From Pseudanabaena sp. UBA1465 (lineage in GTDB: Bacteria > Cyanobacteriota > Cyanobacteriia > Pseudanabaenales > Pseudanabaenaceae): a DNA stretch of 10,438 nt. Positions 1-6,305 of this stretch are shown in pieces (position 1 is the stretch's first letter; each line of letters begins with the position of its first letter). Position numbers and translations under genes: made by a program. The stretch is from the NCBI GenBank assembly GCA_002325645.1, contig DCSN01000109.1:698-11135 (forward strand), given 5' to 3'. The notes below the pieces were generated by a model that saw only the letters and a program-made list of their open reading frames with translations, made no database searches and had not been told where the DNA came from.

Positions 1-20
1 AAGGGGGGCTGGGGGGGATC
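1..20. repeat. C-rich repeat-like segment at window edge inside drmMI
   Basis: The minus strand reads GATC, then C7, AG, C6, TT and runs off the edge. It is translated as DPPQPPL at residues 670-676, shortly after motif I of the methylase. The pattern resembles the start of a dispersed GATCCCCC...CCCCTT repeat that I recall from many cyanobacterial genomes. Only the first 20 bases are visible, so its extent and identity are inferred. Confidence 0.4.
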
Positions 21-2027
21 TAACCTCTCCCAACTCTCCAACAACCGCGCCGCCAAAAACCGACAAACCTGCACCAAAAACGCCCCCGAACCCATCGTCG
101 GATCGCAGATCTTCAAATTCAGAATTTCCTGCGGCGATCGCAACCTCCATTTGTCCTGCGGTATACCCTCACTCACCCCCACATACACCAACGGCTCCAA
201 CGTATAGCGCACAATCTCCTCCGTCAAAGCCTTCGGCGTGTAATGCGTCCCCGACTCCCGCCGATCCGTCCCCGCCGTCACATACACCGCCCCCGCACTA
301 ATAATCACAGGATAATCCCGCGTATCCTTACGAATTAACCGATAAAAAGGCTTAATCCGATGCCAAAGCGCCAAATCATTACCGCAACGAGTCAAATAAC
401 GCGATTCTTCGTAATGGGATAAATTGGTAATCGGTAATTGGTGATTGGTAATCGGTGATTGCCCAATTCCCAATTCCCCATCACCCATTACCAATTCCCG
501 ATCAACACTAAGCAACTTTTTCAAAGCAGATTCCCCCCGTCCCGTCTCCTTCTTCAAAAACTTAACCAACACCTCCTCACCCTGCGCCGCCAAAGCCTCC
601 AGATCCTCTAGCAAAATCTCAGGCTCCTTATTTTTCGTTCCCTCCAGACCCAACACCGTAGACAGCGATCGCACCGCCTGATGATCCAACAACCCCTCAT
701 AGACATGACCAATCTGCTCCACCTCGATCGCCTTAAAACTCAAACGGCGCGGCTCAAAACCACCCCCCGCCACCTTAATTCTCAGGATTTGCAACGACTC
801 CAACAGATGTAACACCGTGCGATTATCCACCGCGATCGGCTCATCATGCCCCTCAAATCTGCCCTCCAAAAACGGAAACGCATCAGGATCAAACAAATCA
901 CCACCATAGGCAGGCAGCTTAAAATTAGGGTGATAGACACCACCATGCACCGCCCGAAATAGCGCCATCAACCGACACCAAGCATCATGACGACGCTCTA
1001 AAATCTCCTCACCACTATGATCGGCGATCGCCCTGAGACTCTCCTGCAAAGTCGAAACCGCATAGTTCTTGTCATAGCGCTCCTCACCCAAAAGCAATAA
1101 CCCACGCTCCTCCGCACATAGCAGAAACACCAACCGCATCATCACAAAACAAGCCGCCTGATATAGCTCCTGCATCGACACCTGCGCCAACATTCGCCCC
1201 TGATGATCGGCATCAATTTCCGCCAATTTCTGAATCAGGATTTCTACCGCCTTGCGTACCTGTAGCCCTAGCTGGTCAGTAACTTCCTGTTGCGAATTTT
1301 TAGAGCGATCGCACAGACTCGCTAAAGTATCCTGCTCCTGCACCCCAAAGAAGCGCTCCACCCCCAGCAAATCCCGAAATGCGCGTAGAGTAATCTTCTC
1401 CTCAACCCAAATATTCCCATACCAAGAAACCGTCGATGAAGTCCCACCCTGCGGCGCATAAACCAACATCCATTCTTCGCCATTGGTAATCAATCCCAAA
1501 CTCACCCGCAGCCCACGCAATAGCTCCACCATCCGCGTCACAGGCGAAGCCGACCAGTTGGAACCTTTAGAGATTCCCTTATAAGTTCCATCCAGTTTTT
1601 GACTCGGCTCAAATATCTGAATCAATAACTCAGGACGATTTGCCTTGCTCGGATCGTGAGGATCAACCAATACCCAATCAGGAATCAAAGTTTCCTGCTG
1701 CTGCTCCAGCCGCACTCGCCAATGTTCCCCAATCTCCTGCCCCGTCCTCAAATATTCCTGTGGATAGCCCAAGGTATTTTGCAACACCCATTCCACCCAT
1801 GCCCAATGAATTTCGCGATCGCGCTGATCCTGTCCCCACTCCGCATAAACCTGTTTCAACAGCGCAAAATGCTCGCTATCATGGGCGCTCAAACCCTGCG
1901 GAAATACCTCTAGCAATACCTCCATACTCAAAAATGAGCCAACAATATCAAGGAGGCTTAACCATTCAGCATGATGACGGGCGATCAACATAGATAGCGA
2001 CAATAGCTCCATTGAGAGTAAGTACAT
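1..2027 (-). CDS. drmMI: Large DNA adenine methyltransferase, DISARM DrmMI type (3' part outside window)
   Basis: The reading frame is open from the start region to the left edge, giving 675 codons of what is normally a protein of well over 1000 residues. Residues 592-598 read SGTHYTP, and residues 641-651 read CDPTMGSGAFL, the SAM-binding motif I (D/N-P-x-x-G-S-G) of Eco57I/N6-adenine methylases. The catalytic (N/D)PPY/F motif would lie beyond the edge. A long N-terminal region precedes the methylase fold, as in DISARM DrmMI, and drmD lies upstream in the same orientation, which supports the name. Expected role: methylating host DNA so that the DISARM effectors spare it. The frame opens after a TAG at 2043-2045. 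ATG at 2027 is the longest start; ATGs at 2012 and 1991 are alternatives, and none has a clear ribosome binding site. Two repeat-like segments lie within the frame, at about residues 508-534 and 670-675. The methylase assignment is firm; the DrmMI label is probable. Confidence 0.8.
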   Translation of the reverse strand, partial: MYLLSMELLSLSMLIARHHAEWLSLLDIVGSFLSMEVLLEVFPQGLSAHDSEHFALLKQVYAEWGQDQRDREIHWAWVEWVLQNTLGYPQEYLRTGQEIGEHWRVRLEQQQETLIPDWVLVDPHDPSKANRPELLIQIFEPSQKLDGTYKGISKGSNWSASPVTRMVELLRGLRVSLGLITNGEEWMLVYAPQGGTSSTVSWYGNIWVEEKITLRAFRDLLGVERFFGVQEQDTLASLCDRSKNSQQEVTDQLGLQVRKAVEILIQKLAEIDADHQGRMLAQVSMQELYQAACFVMMRLVFLLCAEERGLLLLGEERYDKNYAVSTLQESLRAIADHSGEEILERRHDAWCRLMALFRAVHGGVYHPNFKLPAYGGDLFDPDAFPFLEGRFEGHDEPIAVDNRTVLHLLESLQILRIKVAGGGFEPRRLSFKAIEVEQIGHVYEGLLDHQAVRSLSTVLGLEGTKNKEPEILLEDLEALAAQGEEVLVKFLKKETGRGESALKKLLSVDRELVMGDGELGIGQSPITNHQLPITNLSHYEESRYLTRCGNDLALWHRIKPFYRLIRKDTRDYPVIISAGAVYVTAGTDRRESGTHYTPKALTEEIVRYTLEPLVYVGVSEGIPQDKWRLRSPQEILNLKICDPTMGSGAFLVQVCRFLAARLLESWERLDPPQPP
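423..499. repeat. Eleven tandem degenerate heptanucleotides inside drmMI
   Basis: Reading the plus strand from 423 in steps of seven gives ATTGGTA, ATCGGTA, ATTGGTG, ATTGGTA, ATCGGTG, ATTGCCC, AATTCCC, AATTCCC, CATCACC, CATTACC, AATTCCC. The first five units are roughly reverse-complementary to the last ones, so the element can also fold back on itself. It resembles the short tandemly repeated heptamers (STRR) known from cyanobacterial genomes, which are often intergenic. Here it is translated on the minus strand as a low-complexity segment containing SPITNHQLPITN, without breaking the methylase frame. Confidence 0.85.
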
Positions 2028-2040
2028 CTTAATGCACGAC

Positions 2041-2049
2041 TGCTAGAAT
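2041..2049 (+). promoter_or_regulatory. Candidate extended -10 promoter for the Rpn nuclease gene
   Basis: TGCTAGAAT fits an extended -10 element (TGn followed by a TATAAT-like hexamer) and lies in the 77-base divergent gap between drmMI and the nuclease gene, 55 bases before the preferred nuclease start. No convincing -35 box is placed for it. The same gap must also hold the drmMI promoter, for which I see no clear boxes. Confidence 0.3.
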
Positions 2050-2104
2050 GACTATAACTCGCTGTTTTCTATGTGTTTTCTTTCAAGTATTTTGTTTAAA
2101 GACT

Positions 2105-2986
2105 ATGCACTTCATCAACCCTAAAATCGACTACGCATTCAAAAAAATATTCGGCTCCGAACAAAGCCACGATATTCTGATCAGCTTTCTCAATGCCCTG
2201 CTTTACGACGGCAAAGACACGATTATCGATCTTGAAATTCTTGACCCCTATCTTGCCCCTCGACTGCGTGGCATCAAAGACACCTATGTTGATGTCAAAG
2301 CAACTATCCAAGATGAACAGGGCAAATCTAGCAATGTGATTATCGAGATGCAGGTCTTAAACGTGGAAGGCTTTGAAAAACGCATCCTCTATAATGCGGC
2401 TAAAGCTTACTCAGGTCAGCTAGACATTGGCGAAGATTACACCGATCTCCAACCAGTAATCGCCCTAACCATTACTGACTTCACCATGTTTCCAGAACTA
2501 GATCAGTTAACTTCTCGCTTTATTCTCAAAGAAAAAACCTATCTCACCGACTATTCGATCTATGACATTGAGTTAGTATTTGTCGAATTACCCAAATTCA
2601 AAAAGTCCCTAGAAGAGCTAGAAACCCTAAGCGATAAATGGCTATATTTCCTCAAAACCGCTCGCAAACTAGAGTCAGTCCCCGACAACATGGGTAATGT
2701 CCCTGCCATCAAAAAAGCCTTTGCGATCGCCAATCAAGTAAACCTCTCTAAAGAAGAGTTAGATGATCTAGATCGCTCTGCTATTTTCATCAGCGATCAA
2801 CGCAATGCCATCAAAAAAGCCGAGCGCCTTGGCTTGGAGCAAGGCATGAAAAAAGGTGTCGAGCAGGGAGAACTACAAACTAAATTGGCGATCGCCCAAA
2901 AATTACTTAATGTGTTGGACGACCAAGCCATTAGTGAATCCACAGGACTATCTATTGAGGCGATCGCTAAACTCAGATCCAACTAA
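2105..2986 (+). CDS. Rpn family recombination-promoting nuclease / PD-(D/E)XK nuclease family transposase-like protein
   Basis: This 293-residue protein has the typical start of the family, MHFINPKIDYAFKKIFGSEQ, which is why ATG 2105 is preferred over an in-frame ATG at 2048; the latter would add 19 cysteine- and phenylalanine-rich residues. The probable catalytic core of the PD-(D/E)XK fold is D63 followed by E81-M-Q83 in VIIEMQ. A glycine-spaced helix (GLEQGMKKGVEQGEL, residues 243-257) and the tail STGLSIEAIAKLR are usual for cyanobacterial members. Rpn proteins are DNA endonucleases linked to recombination, and family members often sit in defence regions. Despite the database name, no transposon ends were found. 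The gene is complete, carries three full HIP1 octamers (2723, 2888, 2960), and is inverted relative to the defence genes on either side. Its stop codon overlaps the left arm of a hairpin shared with drmD. Whether it belongs to the defence system or is a passenger cannot be told here. Confidence 0.88.
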   Translation: MHFINPKIDYAFKKIFGSEQSHDILISFLNALLYDGKDTIIDLEILDPYLAPRLRGIKDTYVDVKATIQDEQGKSSNVIIEMQVLNVEGFEKRILYNAAKAYSGQLDIGEDYTDLQPVIALTITDFTMFPELDQLTSRFILKEKTYLTDYSIYDIELVFVELPKFKKSLEELETLSDKWLYFLKTARKLESVPDNMGNVPAIKKAFAIANQVNLSKEELDDLDRSAIFISDQRNAIKKAERLGLEQGMKKGVEQGELQTKLAIAQKLLNVLDDQAISESTGLSIEAIAKLRSN

Positions 2987-3015
2987 TCAAATGGTGGCTA
3001 AGCCACCATTTGATT
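2985..3015. terminator. Bidirectional terminator hairpin between rpn and drmD
   Basis: A perfect 15-base inverted repeat (2985-2999 and 3001-3015) flanks a single central A. The loop would in practice be formed by opening a few inner pairs. It lies exactly between two convergent genes, overlaps the TAA of the nuclease gene and ends three bases before the drmD stop. There is no strong T-run on either side, so intrinsic termination may be modest. The position and symmetry suit a shared terminator. Confidence 0.7.
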
Positions 3016-3018
3016 TGA

Positions 3019-6000
3019 TTAAAACAATTTTGGTGGCACAAGAAAGGCGATCGCCAAAGGAAACAACCTTGGCTGCGGGTCAGCATAGCGCTGACGGATG
3101 ATTTCCTGCTCTTTGCTGATTTCATCAGGAATTTGCTTGAGTCGCAATTCCAAACTTTGGCGATTGCGCTCAAACTGTTCCCTTTCATCATTGCTAAACA
3201 AATCAAGCTGAAGCGGTTTCGCAGTATCCGCCATCTCCTTTTCGATACTCCTTTGCAGTTCTTCGAGGATTGTCTGGATATCGCCCAATTCCTGTTGAGC
3301 GCGATCGGCTAATTGCTTTTGCAAAGAATTTTGGCGATCGCCCATCCGACTTTCGAGACTCTTTTTTAAAGGTTCGGCGTAAACATCCCACAGCCCGATC
3401 AGTTTTTGAGAAACCGACTCTGGCACGAGGTCAGGCGTGGCAACTTGCAATAACTGATTTAGCTCCAAGACATTCAAGCGCACAAACTTACCGCCACGAA
3501 TCGCACCACCCACCGTAATCACCTCTTCATTCAAGCGCTGTTGATCGCTACCCAAAATCACCAAGCGCCCATAGGCAACCACCACAGGCTCAGCACTCAG
3601 ACTATTGGGAATTTGCAGCGCCGTAACACGATTTAGCTTTTTCGTTTCTCCCCGTAACCATACCTCGGCTCTAAGCAACCGCAAACACATCTGCACTAAC
3701 CGATGATTGAGGTGAGCGAGAACCACATCGTCTTTATGTCTAGCGCGATCGGGATCGAAGGTAATCGGACGGATCTCGCCTGTATGGGGATGGGCTAACC
3801 CCTGATTGCACACCGCCCAACTACCGCGAAAAGCTGGCAAATAGAAAGCCTTGGGATCGTGTTCAATGGGAATCAATTCGGGCTGTCCTGCGAGACGCAA
3901 GCCCACCTGTACCACCGATTGAATATTGCTCGGTTCGAGGCGCAAATCTTGACGGGTTTGGTCGAGTTTTTCCCTAAGTTTCTCAATATCCTTTTGAACC
4001 TGTCGCTCAAATTTAAGCAAGCGGCGCATCGGTTCTGAGTCCTTTTCCGCTTGAGCCGTATCGAGTCGCACGCGCTTACCGAGCATCGCCTCCTCCACCT
4101 GTGCGGCGATCACTGGTCCCACCTTACCCAAGTCCTCACGGATGTTATTAATTTTCAACGCCGCCCGCATCAAAAATTCTAAATCACCTTCAAGATCTCC
4201 CGCCTTCACATCACGCATCACCTGATTTTGATAGCCCTGACCGACAAAGTGATAGATCAGCACCTTGTCCGCCCTCTGTCCGTGGCGATCGATCCGTCCG
4301 TTACGCTGCTCCATCCGATTAGGATTCCAAGGGATTTCGTAATGAATTAATTTCGAGCAGTAATTTTGCAAATCCAAACCCTCAGAAGCGGCATCGGTGG
4401 CAAGCAAGATCCGCACAGGTGAGACTTTAGGATTAGTTTGGAAGGCAGCTTTCACTTTTTCGCGATCGTCGCTATTCATACCACCATAGAGCGTCATCAA
4501 GCGATCGCCCTGTCCTAAACCACGACTCAGCAACAAATCCGCCAACCATTTTTGGGTAGTCCGATATTCCGTAAAAATGATCACGCGCTCCTCTGACCAC
4601 TGCCCATTGGGGCGAATATGTTGGTCAATCCATGCAAGTAACTGTTCAGCTTTGCTATCAGTTTGACGCGCTGTTTGCTCAGCCCAAGCCTTTAGCTCTG
4701 AGAGCATATTTTGTTCTTGCGCCGAAAGCGATCGCCATAGCGTTGTACTTGTCGCGATCGCCGCCGATGTTGATTCTTCATAAAGATCGTCATCAGCAAA
4801 TTCTTCTTCAATATCTTCAATCTGTCGCCGCAATAGTCCCACTGTGGGCTGAGCTAAACGCTTGGACAAATTCTTACCCTTTTTGAGTGACTCCTCATGT
4901 TTAATTAAGGTGGTCAAAAAAGCTTGAGGACTAGAGAATAAACGTTTTTTGAGTAATTTCAACACAAACTCAGTCGCCGTTTGCTCTAGTTTATTAGTCG
5001 CTCCTTCTCTTCGCAATTTTGTATATTCATTGAGCTTGCGATTTGCTGCACGCTCCGCATCGGTATAAGGGACAGCGATCGCCTCTAACACGCGATCGGG
5101 AAAGCGCGGCGTACCATCCCAATTGGGCGGCAATTCCCGCTTGAGACGACGGATCATGATCAAATTCAACTGCTTCGGATCGGGTGGAATTTCTCTAGCA
5201 AATCGCTGAGAATCTAATAGCTCCAATAGAGCCGTAAAGCTCTCACTATAACCATTATGAGGCGTTGCCGATAGAAATAATTTATGCTCACAATGGGGAA
5301 CTAAAAATCTGACCGCCCCCGTTCGTTGCGAATCTACAGCATATTTGCCCCCCGCCGATGGTGCAATATTATGGGCTTCATCGACAATTAACAAATCAAT
5401 TCTACGCGGATAAATCGACTCACCTTCCGATGGCAATGATTCGCGCAATAACCGTAACGGGCGATCGCGCTTAATAAAATCAATGGAAGTAATCAAACGT
5501 GGATAATGTCCCCAAGGATTGGTATGCAGCCCACGCCGCCGCCGCAAATCTCGCATCAACTCACTATTCACAATCCGAAAATCTAAGCCAAACTTATCGC
5601 GCATCTGCTCTTGCCACTGCACCTGCAAAGATGACGGACAAATAATTAACATCCGATGCGCTCTTTGTCGTAGCGTTAGCTCCTGCGCCACCAGCCCCGC
5701 CTCAATGGTTTTACCTAAGCCCACATCATCGGCAATCAGCAAATTCACCCTTGGCATCTGTACCGCCCGCACCACAGGATCAAGCTGATAATCTTCAATA
5801 TCAATACCACTACGAAAAGGTGACTGCACACTTTGGCGATCGCTCTTAGATACAGCCCCCCACTTCACCGCATCCAAAAACGCCGAAAATACTTCAGGAC
5901 GATCCAAAGCATCAGGATAGGGTAACTCCCTTTCTTCAAACAGCTTCGCGCCCTTTTCCAGTTCCCACACCACCTCTAACTCTTCTCCCAATCCCTCATC

Positions 6001-6183
6001 TTCAATCGAGGCAAGCGTTAGCAAATGATGCATTGGCAACTTAGCAAGATGGACAGGATTAGCACTCATGCCCGAAGCTTGGACATTCATCACCGCAAAA
6101 GTCCGTCCGCGCACTTTTACTAACTGCCCCTGTTCTGGCAACGGCTGAGCTTGATTTTGAGTTTGAGCTTGATAAAATGGCAT
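3019..6183 (-). CDS. drmD: DISARM SNF2-like helicase/translocase DrmD
   Basis: The protein has 1054 residues, the usual size for DrmD, and both ends look natural. Superfamily 2 motifs are complete: motif I DDVGLGKT (152-159, K158), motif II DEAH (268-271), motif III SATPHNG (305-311), motif V LLATDAASEGLDL (593-605), and motif VI RMEQRNGRIDRHGQ (623-636). Several hundred residues after motif VI form the DrmD C-terminal region, charged and helix-rich, ending with RQRYADPQPRLFP. QLDLF at residues 992-996 matches a sliding-clamp binding peptide. Expected role: an ATP-driven DNA translocase in class 1 DISARM, acting with DrmMI and with DrmA/B/C, which are not in view. Start ATG 6183 has AAGGA only 3 bases upstream, which is close. 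The gene is separated from the upstream pair by 107 bases that include a hairpin, so it probably has its own promoter. It is convergent with rpn. HsdR of type I restriction is unlikely, since the nuclease domain and HsdS are absent. Confidence 0.88.
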   Translation of the reverse strand: MPFYQAQTQNQAQPLPEQGQLVKVRGRTFAVMNVQASGMSANPVHLAKLPMHHLLTLASIEDEGLGEELEVVWELEKGAKLFEERELPYPDALDRPEVFSAFLDAVKWGAVSKSDRQSVQSPFRSGIDIEDYQLDPVVRAVQMPRVNLLIADDVGLGKTIEAGLVAQELTLRQRAHRMLIICPSSLQVQWQEQMRDKFGLDFRIVNSELMRDLRRRRGLHTNPWGHYPRLITSIDFIKRDRPLRLLRESLPSEGESIYPRRIDLLIVDEAHNIAPSAGGKYAVDSQRTGAVRFLVPHCEHKLFLSATPHNGYSESFTALLELLDSQRFAREIPPDPKQLNLIMIRRLKRELPPNWDGTPRFPDRVLEAIAVPYTDAERAANRKLNEYTKLRREGATNKLEQTATEFVLKLLKKRLFSSPQAFLTTLIKHEESLKKGKNLSKRLAQPTVGLLRRQIEDIEEEFADDDLYEESTSAAIATSTTLWRSLSAQEQNMLSELKAWAEQTARQTDSKAEQLLAWIDQHIRPNGQWSEERVIIFTEYRTTQKWLADLLLSRGLGQGDRLMTLYGGMNSDDREKVKAAFQTNPKVSPVRILLATDAASEGLDLQNYCSKLIHYEIPWNPNRMEQRNGRIDRHGQRADKVLIYHFVGQGYQNQVMRDVKAGDLEGDLEFLMRAALKINNIREDLGKVGPVIAAQVEEAMLGKRVRLDTAQAEKDSEPMRRLLKFERQVQKDIEKLREKLDQTRQDLRLEPSNIQSVVQVGLRLAGQPELIPIEHDPKAFYLPAFRGSWAVCNQGLAHPHTGEIRPITFDPDRARHKDDVVLAHLNHRLVQMCLRLLRAEVWLRGETKKLNRVTALQIPNSLSAEPVVVAYGRLVILGSDQQRLNEEVITVGGAIRGGKFVRLNVLELNQLLQVATPDLVPESVSQKLIGLWDVYAEPLKKSLESRMGDRQNSLQKQLADRAQQELGDIQTILEELQRSIEKEMADTAKPLQLDLFSNDEREQFERNRQSLELRLKQIPDEISKEQEIIRQRYADPQPRLFPLAIAFLVPPKLF

Positions 6184-6256
6184 AAATCCTTATTTAAATC
6201 TATTTCTCAAAAAATCCTAAAATTCGATTATTACATATTCTCTAGCTATCGCCAGC
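6184..6256 (-). promoter_or_regulatory. AT-rich leader of drmD, probable promoter region
   Basis: Between the hairpin after the upstream gene and the drmD start are 73 mostly AT-rich bases. On the minus strand TGTAATAAT resembles an extended -10 element, but no matching -35 box is evident. A promoter is expected because the hairpin would block much of the read-through. The exact elements are not established. Confidence 0.3.
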
Positions 6257-6305
6257 TTAAAACCCAAATAATGTGAGGCGGCACTTCGCATTATTTGGGT
6301 TTTAA
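6257..6305. terminator. Long hairpin covering the stop codon of the DUF2357 gene; terminator or dispersed repeat
   Basis: Perfect 17-base arms (6257-6273 and 6289-6305) flank a 15-base centre that can itself extend the stem through TGAGG/CTTCG pairs with two wobbles, leaving a loop CGGCA. The right arm encodes the last residues and TAA stop of the 748-residue protein. Read on the minus strand, the left arm ends in GGGTTTTAA, which resembles a weak intrinsic terminator tail. The A/T-rich arms around a GGCGGC core look like a cyanobacterial dispersed repeat, so it may be a REP-like element serving as terminator. Confidence 0.65.

Noticed and set aside
423..499. CRISPR-like array
   Set aside because: Units are seven bases with no spacers and lie within a protein-coding frame.
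445..1993. Plus-strand reading frames opposite the methylase (445-681, 1252-1461, 1640-1993)
   Set aside because: They lie antisense to a continuous, motif-bearing methylase frame, are rich in proline, serine and arginine without recognisable domains, and one merely translates the heptamer repeat.
2048..2104. Upstream ATG 2048 as the start of the nuclease gene
   Set aside because: It adds 19 hydrophobic, cysteine-rich residues not typical of the family, overlaps the candidate -10 element, and lies before the conserved family start at 2105.
2105..2986. Insertion sequence around the transposase-named gene
   Set aside because: No terminal inverted repeats or target-site duplication were seen on both sides; the palindrome at 2985-3015 is a single hairpin. 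Rpn proteins act as nucleases.
3019..6183. HsdR subunit of a type I restriction system, or a BREX component
   Set aside because: There is no HsdR nuclease domain, no HsdS gene, and no PglZ- or BrxC-like gene. The motif set, length and C-terminus fit DrmD.
2028..6290. Riboswitch, tRNA or other structured RNA in the intergenic gaps
   Set aside because: The gaps (77, 32 and 107 bases) contain only simple hairpins and AT-rich sequence.
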